Shown here: one piece after another, positions 1-9,380 of the stretch
Numbering within the stretch: the first letter of the stretch is position 1
How the letters are laid out: each line of letters starts with the position of its first letter
Origin: Pectobacterium aroidearum
GTDB lineage: Bacteria; Pseudomonadota; Gammaproteobacteria; Enterobacterales; Enterobacteriaceae
Length of the DNA: 64,000 nt
NCBI RefSeq assembly: GCF_015689195.1
Contig: NZ_CP065044.1
Coordinates: 186,001-250,000 of the forward strand
Direction: 5' to 3'
Translations under genes and position numbers: made by a program
Notes under the pieces: generated by a model
Database searches by the model: none
What the model saw: only the letters and a program-made list of their open reading frames with translations
Told to the model about the DNA's origin: nothing

Positions 1-611
1 TTCGGATAGCTGGCGTGGAAATAGAGCACATCGTCGACCCAAAAACGTGTTTCCCGCCGATCCACCTCAATCACGATGCGATAGCGATGATTAGGACGCA
101 GCAGGTGCGTGGCATCGGTGTATTCACCGAGCAGCAGACGCTCACCGTGACCGTCGTAATAACGGAAGCGCGTAGTGCTGTTCCAGTTGCCGCCCATCCC
201 GACATAGTACAGATTCAGGCTGTCATATTCGTTGAGCTTGCCGTACCGAGTAAACAGGTTCGGGTGGTGCAGGTCGCGCGCGGCCCAGAACTGATTCAGG
301 TCGGATACGCGGTCGTAGGGACGATCCGCGACCAACACTTCGCGCGTGAAGGCGATGCGATAGGTGCCTGAGAGTGGGGCGTCCAGCCAGATCGTCAGCC
401 CGGCGGCGCTTTCCAGCGCCAGATGCTCTGGCGTGGTCTGGATTGTCGTGCGGTCAGGATCTTCCTGCTCCACCTGCCAGCGTAACGGCTGGCCGATGGA
501 ATCCGTGGACCAGATAAGCGTTGAACGGTGTGGCGAATCAATAATGTCATGTGTGTCGTCTGCCTGAGGTGACAGGAGGAGCGTGTTTTCAGTACAGCCT
601 GGGTCAGTCAT
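1..611 (-). CDS. DUF6250-like (lectin/glucanase-fold) protein, partial
   Basis: This reading frame starts at an ATG at 611 and runs leftward off the window edge, leaving 203 visible codons and no stop. It begins MTDPGCTENTLLL and continues with a region rich in Trp, Tyr and Asp. Recognisable stretches are DRVSDLNQFWAARD, YYVGMGGNWNSTTRF and LLGEYTDATHLLRPNHRY. I associate this pattern with DUF6250, a family with a concanavalin-like fold found beside polysaccharide lyases. No signal peptide is seen at this start. It lies 35 nt behind the exo-lyase-like gene on the same strand, so it is probably the last visible gene of that operon. A role in polysaccharide breakdown is inferred from context only. 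The family name is from memory. Confidence 0.6.
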   Translation of the reverse strand, partial: MTDPGCTENTLLLSPQADDTHDIIDSPHRSTLIWSTDSIGQPLRWQVEQEDPDRTTIQTTPEHLALESAAGLTIWLDAPLSGTYRIAFTREVLVADRPYDRVSDLNQFWAARDLHHPNLFTRYGKLNEYDSLNLYYVGMGGNWNSTTRFRYYDGHGERLLLGEYTDATHLLRPNHRYRIVIEVDRRETRFWVDDVLYFHASYP

Positions 612-646
612 GGTGATGTCCTGTAGCGTGCCGCCGGGTGGCGGCA

Positions 647-3415
647 TTAAGAAGAGGGAATGTCATCCAGCAAAGCCAGCAGGGCGATGGCCGTTAACCC
701 CCACTGGGCGACGGCGTTGGTCGCCAGATTGACGGCCGTGGTGCTGCCGGAATGTTTATCAATGGTGGAATCGATGACCGGCTCGTTGATGGGATAGAGC
801 ACGGTAGGTGGCGTTACACGCCGCTGCTCGAGCGTCGGATGGGCAATGCCGCCGTTGCCTGCGGTAAACTCTGCCCAGGCGCGCTGCGCCAGTGCACGAT
901 CGTTCAACCGTCGTGCGGCAAACGCAGTCAGTCGGGCATGTCCCTGAGCCAGATTGAGCTTTTTCACCGTTTTACCCACGGCTGCGCTTAACGCGATGGG
1001 GTCGTTATACAGTCGACAGTAGTCAAGCCACGCGCGTGTAAAAGCGGGATCGGGCAATGCTTCAACCAACTCGCTACAGATTTCCGTCAGACCGAAAACT
1101 GCGCTCAGGTGTGAAATTTCTACCTGATCCGCAGGTGCGGGAAGAAAGCGGCCGGTATCGGGATCGATGGCGGCGCTGCCAGTGAATAAACCGTGCGGCT
1201 GGCTGGCCAGCGTCTGCATGCTGTTGAGCAAGCGTTCGCGCATCGATGGGTCGCTATGGCGTTCCCATGCGGTGAGCCACGCGGCAGCAACGGCACCCCA
1301 GTCGGTACCGAAACCTAGGCTGATATGGTTTGGGTTATCGGGATGCGTCTGGCCGATTTTGCGGCCGGGCAGCACCGCGCTTAGCGTACGCAGCGCCTCG
1401 ACCTGTTCATCCATCAGTTCACCGATGCGCTCATCGGCAGTGAGGTAGTAGAGAAAACGGCGGTTAGCGACGGTAGAAATACGCAGCTGTTTGGCGCTGT
1501 CGCCCCAGTGGCGCACATTGTGCCGCGACCCCAGCGGACTGAAGCGTCCTAGATGGTGTACGTCCACTTCGCCCGTGTGGCGCGTCATGGCTTCTGCCAG
1601 GCGAAACGCTTCGGCGCGCCCGCTGTGCAGAAAGTAATACCAGAGCCACAGATCGGTGCTGAGCTCCGAGTTATCCCATGCGTAGCCGCCCACATCGTAG
1701 CGCCAGACGTGACGGTCGCTGTCATAGGTGTGCATCACGTCGCCGAAATCCCAGAAGCCATACCATTTCCGCTGCTCGACCTCCTGCTGATAGACGTCGA
1801 AATACGCATCCAGCTGTTTCTCAAGCCGAATTCGGGCTGGCGTGGTGGCAGAGGAGGGGGCCCACATTGATCCAAACGCCTGCGCGCGGTGCAGATCCTG
1901 AGCGTCTGCCACCAGCAACGGCGGTTGCTGCATGCGTCGCGCCCGATTCACCAGATCTTCCGCGTCTGGCGTCGCAGGTAGCACATCGATAAACAGTTCG
2001 CTGGTGCGCGCTACGCCGACTGCCGAACCGAAGCCCGGTTCGTAATCTTCATAGGTAATGGCCAGTCCTTCGCGCTGTTTGTCATGGGTATCCTGACCCA
2101 GCCCGTCATGATAAAAGCGCATATCCATCGGTTCCGCCCACGGTGACCACAGCCAGAGCGTGACGGTCGCGACGTCGGTGTGAGCATTGTCGATTTCCAG
2201 ACAGGCTGGGTAGCTCTGCCAGAAATGGCGTATCCCGAACGCCACACCGCCGGTTGGCGTGCCCAGATAGCCGACGCCCGCCGCCCGTTCGCCGGTAGCG
2301 GAAAGTAACCAGCCCTGTCCGGCCGCCGTGCGTTTATGTATCTGGAAACCGTCGGGATGGTGCTGCGTCAGGCGATAGCTGCCAAACGCGGGAATGTAAT
2401 CCAGCCGTTTTCCGACCTCCGGTGAAAAATCCGCTATCGGCGGCGTGGCTTGCCCGGCCAACTGTGCCGCGATAACGGCCGAACCGGGATCGCGCCGTAG
2501 CCCGCTCAGGCCGCGTACCGCTTCACGGAAGAGCCCGCCCTGATCCGAGACGAAACGGACATAGCGATCGTGCAACTCCCCCTGTAACGGAACGTCGAAC
2601 GCCAGCCCAAGTCCTTTCAGGCTGACGAGGTCATCGTCGTTGTCATAGATCAGCGTGTGTAGGACACGCAGTGAATCGGTGTTCGCATAGCTATAAAGCC
2701 GGATAATAAAGGGGATGCGCGTTACCCCCTGCTGTGGCGCGTGGTGTGTACCGCGTAGCGCAATCACCGTCCGCTGTGCCCCGTTCTGCTCCACCGCGAC
2801 CGTATCAATCACGCCCTGATATGCATCCAGCGTCAGGGTACTCTCCGTCTCCGCGCCTCGCTGCATGCGCAACACCAGTCTGCCGTTGGTTAACGCCAGC
2901 CGATTATTTCGCCATACTTCTGAGATTAAACGGGTGCCAGAGCGTGGGATCTCGTAGCGAATGCGGTCCGTCTCTACTGTCCAGCCGTGCTCATGTTCGC
3001 GGACCATTGCTGAACCCGTCGAGCCGTCCTTAGCGGGAATCGGCCGTAGCGTCAGTCCGTCTTCCGGCGGTGTGTCACCACCCAGGGCATGTGCCGACCA
3101 TTTAATCGAACCGTCCGGCCAGCGCGCCAGAGGCCAACTTTGCAAGTCGTAAGCGTGCTGTTGCGCATCATGCAGTTGGAAGCCGCTGTCGTTGCGCACT
3201 GCCCCTTGCGGCCAGGGGACGCCCCAGGTCACGCCAGTGAACGCGCGGGGCCGCTTCCCGTCCAGCCAGCGCAGGTTGACCTGCGGTGCGGATTCGCCTG
3301 CGTAGGCAGAGGCACGAGGCGCGGTGGCGTGCGCCGATGTCCAGAACGGAGCCGACAGCGCGAGCAGCGTGCTGTCGCGCAGGAAACGTCGGCGTGAGTA
3401 AGGCATCTTGTTCAT
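647..3415 (-). CDS. Tat-exported exo-rhamnogalacturonan-lyase-family (YetA-like) protein
   Basis: A large secreted protein of about 922 residues. The start at 3415 is preferred over one 54 nt upstream. It places the twin-arginine motif SRRRFLR at residues 7-13, followed by a hydrophobic stretch and an AHA cleavage site near residue 29. It also leaves a 4-nt gap after the receptor stop and has AAGGG about 9 nt upstream. The protein therefore probably folds in the cytoplasm and is exported by Tat. The body resembles the YetA-like family often labelled exo-rhamnogalacturonan lyase, whose Bacillus members sit in pectin (yes/yet) clusters. Features include WYGFWDFGDVMHTYD and an alpha-helical C-terminal region with GFGTDWGAVAAAW. 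The likely role is trimming of an acidic plant glycan. The exact reaction cannot be read from the sequence. Confidence 0.65.
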   Translation of the reverse strand: MNKMPYSRRRFLRDSTLLALSAPFWTSAHATAPRASAYAGESAPQVNLRWLDGKRPRAFTGVTWGVPWPQGAVRNDSGFQLHDAQQHAYDLQSWPLARWPDGSIKWSAHALGGDTPPEDGLTLRPIPAKDGSTGSAMVREHEHGWTVETDRIRYEIPRSGTRLISEVWRNNRLALTNGRLVLRMQRGAETESTLTLDAYQGVIDTVAVEQNGAQRTVIALRGTHHAPQQGVTRIPFIIRLYSYANTDSLRVLHTLIYDNDDDLVSLKGLGLAFDVPLQGELHDRYVRFVSDQGGLFREAVRGLSGLRRDPGSAVIAAQLAGQATPPIADFSPEVGKRLDYIPAFGSYRLTQHHPDGFQIHKRTAAGQGWLLSATGERAAGVGYLGTPTGGVAFGIRHFWQSYPACLEIDNAHTDVATVTLWLWSPWAEPMDMRFYHDGLGQDTHDKQREGLAITYEDYEPGFGSAVGVARTSELFIDVLPATPDAEDLVNRARRMQQPPLLVADAQDLHRAQAFGSMWAPSSATTPARIRLEKQLDAYFDVYQQEVEQRKWYGFWDFGDVMHTYDSDRHVWRYDVGGYAWDNSELSTDLWLWYYFLHSGRAEAFRLAEAMTRHTGEVDVHHLGRFSPLGSRHNVRHWGDSAKQLRISTVANRRFLYYLTADERIGELMDEQVEALRTLSAVLPGRKIGQTHPDNPNHISLGFGTDWGAVAAAWLTAWERHSDPSMRERLLNSMQTLASQPHGLFTGSAAIDPDTGRFLPAPADQVEISHLSAVFGLTEICSELVEALPDPAFTRAWLDYCRLYNDPIALSAAVGKTVKKLNLAQGHARLTAFAARRLNDRALAQRAWAEFTAGNGGIAHPTLEQRRVTPPTVLYPINEPVIDSTIDKHSGSTTAVNLATNAVAQWGLTAIALLALLDDIPSS

Positions 3416-3419
3416 GACG

Positions 3420-5690
3420 TTAGCCCTTGAAGTCGTAGCCGACTGATATTCCGACCATGCGCGGTTCACCTATCACACCCGTTGTGGCGCTGGAGCCTCT
3501 GACGGAGCGGTAGTAGTTTTTATCCAGCGCATTTTTCACCCATAGCGATACGTTCCAGCGGTTGTCGCCTTGCTTGCCGCTCAGCCCGCTAGACAGGTTC
3601 AGGACGCCATACGCTGGAATGCGATTGTATTCGGAATCGTCGAGCGTACCGTAGGCCCAGCTCCGCCATGACCATTGACCGGAAACCGAGGCTTGCAGAT
3701 TATTTGGCGTATCCCATTGGTAACGCACACGCGTGTTGTAGCTCAGCGTCGGGGACTTGAAGACGCGTTTCCCCGACATATCGCACGAGACGGCGGAGAT
3801 CTCTGCCGGGCAGCGGGCGTTAGGGAAATTCAGGTAACGGGCATCCAGAACGGTACCGGCCAGACTGATGCTCAACCCGTCAATCGGGCGCAACGTCAGT
3901 TGCGTTTCGCCGCCGCGCGAGCGGAATTTCCCGGCGTTAATCAGGTAGCTGGTATCTGTTTCTTCGTCATAGGCGTTATTTTGGAAATCTTCGACCACGC
4001 TCCAGAACAGCGCGGTATTCCACTCTACTTTACGCTGTAGCCAGTGTGTTTTAACACCCAGCTCTGCCGAACGGGTTTTCTCTGGATCGACGTACAGCGA
4101 ATCGATCCCCAGCTGTCTTGCTGCCCCAGATGATACGTTCAGGCCACCGGATTTTTCCCCGTAGCCCAGCGTGACGTACGGAGTCACATTCGGTGCAGCG
4201 AACCAGTTCAGGCTGATGGAGCCAGAAGGCAGGCGGTTGGTTTGCGAGAGCGGGCCAGAGTTAAAGGTTGCGCGGTTTTTACGAACAAATGTCCCCTCCT
4301 TTTTCTCATAGGTTTGGCGCAGGCCGACAATGACATCCAGTTTATCGGCGGCATGCCAGGTTCCGCGGCCATAGACGGAATAAACGGTGTCATCCAGCGT
4401 GCCAAAGCGCTGAACGTTAATGCCCTGATAGCCATTTCCTACCCATGTCCGCACGCGGTTGTCGTTGTAGTAGCGACTGTTTGCCTCGGTATCGAGGTTC
4501 TCTCCCCAGTAATCGACGCCCAGCGAATAATCGAACGTGTTGCCTTTGGGCGAATCCAGCCAAAAACTTTGTGACCAGACGCGATCGCGTACGTCAGCAC
4601 CGCTATCGTGATAGAGCGGAATATTCCAGTTATCCGCCGTGCTGGGTAATACGCGGAAATAGCGCAGTGACGATAGCGAATTGACGCTATAGCCGTTTTT
4701 CAACCTCCAATTGGCCTCTACCGAGCCACCGCCTTGCGCAACACGAATAACATTCTCGTCATCCATGGCGACCTGGCGACCGCCGACGACCTTGAGGCCT
4801 GTCTGTTCCGCGCGAGTACGGAACGCGTCAGTTGCGCTCACCAGCACGGAAACCGGACGCTGCGTGGAGTCGCTGTAGTCGCCGGTAATTCTGAGGCTAA
4901 AACTGTCATTAGGCTGATAAAGCAGTTGGCCGCGCACGCCGTTATTGGTGCTGCCTCCTAGCTTATGGCCGTTTTCTATATTCGTGACGTTTCCACCGCG
5001 TTCCGTGCGCGACAGGTTGATGCGTCCCGCCCAGTGGTCGCTGAGTGGCCCGGATGCCATCAGTTTGGATTGCAGGTAACCGCGCTGCCCGAAAGATTGT
5101 TCCAGTGAATATTCCGGTGTGAAGGTTGGCTTGCGGGTGCGAATATCAATAGCGCCGCCGGTGGTGTTAAAGCCGTAGGCTGCCCCCTGTGGGCCTTTCA
5201 ATACGCGCGTGCTGTCGATATCCAGCAAGTCATTAGAGATGACGCCGGGGCGGGATAAGTAAACGCCATCGACAAACAGCCCTACGCTGCCCGGCATACC
5301 GATATTCGTACCGCTCTCGCCGCCGTCGCCAATCCCACGAATGGTCACGGTGGTGTCCATCACATCGACGGTATCGACATCCAGCCCTGTTACCAGTTGC
5401 GACAGTTCTTCAAAGCGATACACCCGTTCTTCTTCGAGCGTTTTGCCATCGATCACCGATGCCAGCGTGGTCGGTGGTTGAACAGGCGTACGCTGAGCAT
5501 TCACTTTCACACGCTTTAGTTGAACGGGGGCGGCGGTTGTTGCCTCGGTTCGTGGAACGTTATCCGTTGTGATTTGTGGATCGGCTGCTCGCGCCATAGC
5601 AGGAAGCGTTAAGACGCAGCTCATTAAAATACCCGATGTTATTTTTCGCTGGTGTTCTTTTAAATACTGCTGGTGTTTTTTTAAATACAT
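3420..5690 (-). CDS. TonB-dependent outer-membrane receptor
   Basis: A 756-residue outer-membrane receptor. A signal peptide ends near the ARA site around residue 35. A plug domain follows, with VDGVYLSRPGV and RVLKGPQGAAYGFNTTGGAIDI, the hallmark of TonB-dependent receptors. The rest is a 22-strand-type barrel ending in VGISVGYDFKG, with a near-terminal aromatic residue. The long N-terminal region after the signal (QLKRVKVNAQRTP) may hold the TonB box. It follows the binding-protein gene by 85 nt and precedes the lyase-like gene by 4 nt, so the three are probably one operon. No Fur box was seen upstream, so an iron-siderophore role is not supported. The neighbours point to an organosulfur or glycan ligand. 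The first codons carry a 21-bp tandem duplication. Confidence 0.88.
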   Translation of the reverse strand: MYLKKHQQYLKEHQRKITSGILMSCVLTLPAMARAADPQITTDNVPRTEATTAAPVQLKRVKVNAQRTPVQPPTTLASVIDGKTLEEERVYRFEELSQLVTGLDVDTVDVMDTTVTIRGIGDGGESGTNIGMPGSVGLFVDGVYLSRPGVISNDLLDIDSTRVLKGPQGAAYGFNTTGGAIDIRTRKPTFTPEYSLEQSFGQRGYLQSKLMASGPLSDHWAGRINLSRTERGGNVTNIENGHKLGGSTNNGVRGQLLYQPNDSFSLRITGDYSDSTQRPVSVLVSATDAFRTRAEQTGLKVVGGRQVAMDDENVIRVAQGGGSVEANWRLKNGYSVNSLSSLRYFRVLPSTADNWNIPLYHDSGADVRDRVWSQSFWLDSPKGNTFDYSLGVDYWGENLDTEANSRYYNDNRVRTWVGNGYQGINVQRFGTLDDTVYSVYGRGTWHAADKLDVIVGLRQTYEKKEGTFVRKNRATFNSGPLSQTNRLPSGSISLNWFAAPNVTPYVTLGYGEKSGGLNVSSGAARQLGIDSLYVDPEKTRSAELGVKTHWLQRKVEWNTALFWSVVEDFQNNAYDEETDTSYLINAGKFRSRGGETQLTLRPIDGLSISLAGTVLDARYLNFPNARCPAEISAVSCDMSGKRVFKSPTLSYNTRVRYQWDTPNNLQASVSGQWSWRSWAYGTLDDSEYNRIPAYGVLNLSSGLSGKQGDNRWNVSLWVKNALDKNYYRSVRGSSATTGVIGEPRMVGISVGYDFKG
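5646..5687 (-). repeat. In-frame 21-bp tandem duplication at the receptor N-terminus
   Basis: Immediately after the ATG of the receptor gene two 21-bp units lie head to tail (5667-5687 and 5646-5666). They encode YLKKHQQ then YLKEHQR and differ at only a few bases. They lengthen the positively charged n-region of the signal peptide. Confidence 0.75.
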
Positions 5691-5709
5691 AGCTTCGTCC
5701 GAATGTCGT

Positions 5710-5745
5710 CAATAGGCTGCCTATTGCCGTGAATGTCACGGCAAT
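5710..5745. promoter_or_regulatory. Two overlapping intercistronic hairpins
   Basis: Between the binding-protein stop and the receptor start are two mutually exclusive stems. One pairs CAATAGG (5710-5716) with CCTATTG (5720-5726). The other pairs ATTGCCGTGA (5723-5732) with TCACGGCAAT (5736-5745), a perfect 10-bp stem with a 3-nt loop. There is no T-run on the transcribed side, so a simple terminator is unlikely. mRNA-end protection or an attenuator-like switch is possible. Confidence 0.55.
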
Positions 5746-5775
5746 ATGTGGGTTATAATTTTGGGGGGGAATAAA

Positions 5776-6783
5776 TTACTGAGTTGCTTTTAGATAAGAA
5801 TCATCCAGCCATTTATCGACATCAAAAGGTTGCCGAATAAGACGTGATTCATAGGCCAATGTGACGGCGCGTTTTAATTTTTCCACAAAGGCTGGATCCA
5901 ATTCGGGTGAAAGACGCTCGGTTAATGGCGGTAATGTATCCCATTCGACGCGTAATATATTTTCCGGATAACCTGATTGGGTGGCTAAGAGTCGAATAAA
6001 CTCATCTTTATTTTTCTCATCGCTGGCCCAGTTTGCCGCTTCTCGTTGAACTTTGACCAGGCGGCGCAGAATATCCTCGTTACCTTTGGCAAATTTCTCA
6101 TCCACCAGCAGGAAGCCGCTAAGCTGGCCTGCGCCATTCAGGTCACGGCTAGACAGTGGGATGTCCGCCAGCCCTTTATCTCGCAGCGAAAGCGTATTGC
6201 TGCCGCCCCATGTCGCATCAATCTGTCCGGCCGCTAACGCCGCGCTGGCCGCCGCGAAGTCGAGATTAATCAGCTTCACGTCAGAGGGCTTTAGGCCCTG
6301 GGAATCAAGCGCGCTGACGAACGAAAGCTCTCCTGCTGTTCCACGGAAGATCCCGATGCGTTTACCTTTCAGGTCGGCGATTTTCTCAATACCGGAACCT
6401 TTCGCCACCGCCAGATAGTGATTGATGCCGCGTGATGCCACGGCGATCACGCGGGTATCCAGCCCGCGCGCGCGGCCGATAATGCTGGCTAAATCCCCCA
6501 GATAGGCCACGTCAACCTGATGGTTGCCAAACGCTTCATTAATAACGGGGCCTGCGCCTTTAATAAACGTCCAGCGGACGCTGATCCCGTCTTTGCCAAA
6601 CTCACGCTCCAGCAGCTTCTGGCTGTGAATGACGTCAAGCAGGCCGCCGCCGCTGGGTTTTGTGCCTGCGCCGATGTCTGGCGCGGCAATACGAATTTCA
6701 GTAATCGCCGATGCAATGCCTGACCAGGCCATTCCCATTGCCAATAAACTGGTCACTAACCATTTTCGTCCTGATGTTTTCAT
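5776..6783 (-). CDS. Periplasmic sulfonate/nitrate/taurine-type substrate-binding protein
   Basis: About 335 residues from the ATG at 6783. This start is chosen because it opens directly into a clean signal peptide (MKTSGRKWLVTSLLAMGMAW, cleaved after ASA near residue 26). The mature part fits the SsuA/TauA/NrtA family of periplasmic binding proteins: ITEIRIAAPDIG, INEAFGNHQVDVAYLGDLAS, LKGKRIGIFRGTAGELSF and AALAAGQIDATWGG. It should capture a small anionic organosulfur-like ligand and deliver it to the fused permease encoded divergently on the other side of the promoter region. It is the first gene of the leftward operon, which continues with the receptor and the lyase-like protein. The ligand is not readable from sequence. 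Confidence 0.82.
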   Translation of the reverse strand: MKTSGRKWLVTSLLAMGMAWSGIASAITEIRIAAPDIGAGTKPSGGGLLDVIHSQKLLEREFGKDGISVRWTFIKGAGPVINEAFGNHQVDVAYLGDLASIIGRARGLDTRVIAVASRGINHYLAVAKGSGIEKIADLKGKRIGIFRGTAGELSFVSALDSQGLKPSDVKLINLDFAAASAALAAGQIDATWGGSNTLSLRDKGLADIPLSSRDLNGAGQLSGFLLVDEKFAKGNEDILRRLVKVQREAANWASDEKNKDEFIRLLATQSGYPENILRVEWDTLPPLTERLSPELDPAFVEKLKRAVTLAYESRLIRQPFDVDKWLDDSYLKATQ

Positions 6784-7364
<581 letters not shown>

Positions 7365-8228
7365 ATGACGGAATTACTCTATGCGGGAGCGGTGTCAGGA
7401 TCCCGGTCTTATTCACCGGAGCCGACTCCGCACGCCAGCCGGGTGAACGGCGTCGTGCAGTCGCGCGTGCCGGCGTTGAATACGACGGTTTCGTCCCGAC
7501 CGGAGCGTTGGCTGGCGGCGATCGCAACGTTGCTATTGCACGCGGCAGTATTGGCGTTATTCAGTAGCGCGTCGACACCGCCTGTTACGGTACCAGCCCG
7601 GCCACAGCCTATCAGCATCGAACTGGTTGCGGCGGTTGCCGAGCCGGTACTGCAAGCCGAGCCGGCTGAACCTGAAGTCGTAGCCCCTCCGCCGGAACTC
7701 ACTCCGCCCGTCGTCAACAAGCCGGTGGATGACAACGCGCTATTACCGCCGGAACCTGAAAAAAAAGAGCCTGAGAGAAAAGCGCCCGAGAAAAAGCCAG
7801 AACCCGCGCCGAAAAAGGTCGCGGTGAAAAAGAACCCGCCCGCGCCGACGCCAAAACCTCAGGCTGAAACGGTATCGGCAAGTGCCCCGGTCACGCCAGC
7901 TCCGGTGGCGCAACAGGCAGTCGCGCCACCCGTAGACGCGCCGTTAACGCCGCCGTTGGCGAATGCGGACTACCTGCATAATCCGGCACCGTCTTATCCC
8001 GACGTGGCGATTAGCCGTGGTTATGAAGGCACCGTACTTCTGAATGTGCAGGTACGTGCCGATGGCAAAGTGCAAACCATTCGGATTCATCAATCAAGCG
8101 GCTATCCCTCGTTGGACGAGGCAGCCAGAGACACGGTGCTGCGCTGGTCTTTCGTTCCGGCGCGCCGCGGCAACCAGCCGGTGAGCGGCTGGGTGGTTGT
8201 TCCCGTCGATTTTTCGCTGAACTCATGA
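7365..8228 (+). CDS. tonB: TonB energy-transducing protein
   Basis: A 287-residue TonB homologue. The start has AGGAG 9 nt upstream. A cytoplasmic N-terminus of about 47 residues, longer than in E. coli TonB, precedes one membrane segment (WLAAIATLLLHAAVLALF). Then comes a Pro/Lys/Glu-rich periplasm-spanning stretch and a C-terminal TonB domain with YPDVAISRGYEGTV and LDEAARDTVLRWSFVPAR. The protein couples the proton motive force to a receptor in the outer membrane. It is followed closely by exbB- and exbD-like genes, so this is a separate motor rather than the housekeeping tonB locus. Its natural partner is probably the receptor at 3420-5690. The symbol names the family, not orthology to E. 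coli tonB. Confidence 0.9.
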   Translation: MTELLYAGAVSGSRSYSPEPTPHASRVNGVVQSRVPALNTTVSSRPERWLAAIATLLLHAAVLALFSSASTPPVTVPARPQPISIELVAAVAEPVLQAEPAEPEVVAPPPELTPPVVNKPVDDNALLPPEPEKKEPERKAPEKKPEPAPKKVAVKKNPPAPTPKPQAETVSASAPVTPAPVAQQAVAPPVDAPLTPPLANADYLHNPAPSYPDVAISRGYEGTVLLNVQVRADGKVQTIRIHQSSGYPSLDEAARDTVLRWSFVPARRGNQPVSGWVVVPVDFSLNS

Positions 8229-8239
8229 GGTAATTGGTT

Positions 8240-8956
8240 ATGACGCTTGGACACATTGAACTCTTTTCTGCGGAAGGCGCAGTGATTCTATTGTTACTGC
8301 TGTTTTCCCTCGTCACCTGGGGGCTGGGGCTGCTGAAATTCGTCCAATACGGGCGGGCGCAGCGGCGCGATCGGCGTTTTCGCGCGGCGTTCTGGCAGCA
8401 GGATGACGTTAGCCAGACGCCGGAAACCAGCGCCAAACAGCCCGGTTCACTCGCTAATCTGGCGTTGGCCGCCGTCAAAGCGCCGGAGCAGATGAGTGGG
8501 CAGCTTGCACTGAATATTCATCTGCCCGATCGGGTTGAGCGCGCGCTGCAACAGCAGATTCAGCGTGAGCGCCGTACGTTGGAAAGCGGGCTAGCGGTGC
8601 TGGCCAGTATCGGCAGTACGTCGCCGTTTATCGGCCTGTTTGGCACCGTTTGGGGCATTATGGCGGCATTGCAGGAGATCGGGCTTTCTGGTTCTGCCAG
8701 TCTCGATACCGTTGCGGGGCCGATTGGCAACGCGCTGATTGCGACCGGCATCGGGATTGCCGTCGCGGTGCCTGCGGTGCTGATCTACAACTACTTTTTA
8801 CGTCGCCTCAAGCTGGCCGTCGCGGACATGGATGACTTTGCCCATGATGTCTACAGCGTGATGCAGGCACACGATTTTCATGTCAGCACGGTTCACGCCA
8901 GCGCGGAGCCATCGTCTGCCGCCTTCTCCGTGAAGAACCTGAGAGAGGTGGTCTGA
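8240..8956 (+). CDS. exbB: ExbB/TolQ-family proton channel protein
   Basis: A 238-residue inner-membrane protein of the MotA/TolQ/ExbB family. The ATG at 8240 is preferred because GAGG lies 9 nt before it. A first membrane segment near residues 12-30 is followed by a cytoplasmic loop. The conserved core then has LASIGSTSPFIGLFGTVWGI and a last membrane pair with GPIGNALIATGIGIAVAVPA. These are the classic ExbB signatures. It should form the stator with the ExbD-like protein encoded 1 nt downstream and drive the TonB encoded 11 nt upstream. Confidence 0.9.
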   Translation: MTLGHIELFSAEGAVILLLLLFSLVTWGLGLLKFVQYGRAQRRDRRFRAAFWQQDDVSQTPETSAKQPGSLANLALAAVKAPEQMSGQLALNIHLPDRVERALQQQIQRERRTLESGLAVLASIGSTSPFIGLFGTVWGIMAALQEIGLSGSASLDTVAGPIGNALIATGIGIAVAVPAVLIYNYFLRRLKLAVADMDDFAHDVYSVMQAHDFHVSTVHASAEPSSAAFSVKNLREVV

Positions 8957-8957
8957 T

Positions 8958-9359
8958 ATGGCGTTTACCTCGCGTAATGATGAAGACGTCATGAGTGAAA
9001 TGAATATCACGCCGCTCGTGGACGTCATGCTGGTGCTGCTGGTGGTGTTTATTGTGACCGCGCCGATGTTAACCAATGCCATTCCGATTCAGCTCCCGAA
9101 AACGTCGGCGGTGGCACCGGCTGACCGCGCCGATCCGGTAGTGATTAGTATCGATGGCGAACAGCGGGTGTTCATCAATAAAGAGAATCTGGCGCGCGAA
9201 CAGCTGGTGCCGCGCTTGCAACAGGCTAAAGCGGGTAATGCGGATCTGGTCGTGCAGGTGCAGGCGGATAAAGACGCGAATTACGGCGCTGTCGCCGCGC
9301 TACTGGCCGATGTCGAGCAGGCGGGGATTACTCGTCTTTCCCTGCTGACGCAAAAATAA
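8958..9359 (+). CDS. exbD: ExbD/TolR-family protein
   Basis: A 133-residue protein with a short cytoplasmic start, one membrane helix and a periplasmic domain. The motif MSEMNITPLVDVMLVLLVVF contains the membrane Asp expected to carry protons in the ExbB-ExbD channel. The periplasmic part has VVISIDGEQRVFINKENL. It starts 1 nt after exbB and ends 21 nt before the ABC permease gene, indicating one transcript that serves both outer- and inner-membrane transport. Confidence 0.9.
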   Translation: MAFTSRNDEDVMSEMNITPLVDVMLVLLVVFIVTAPMLTNAIPIQLPKTSAVAPADRADPVVISIDGEQRVFINKENLAREQLVPRLQQAKAGNADLVVQVQADKDANYGAVAALLADVEQAGITRLSLLTQK

Positions 9360-9380
9360 CGCCGCTGGATACCGACGATC

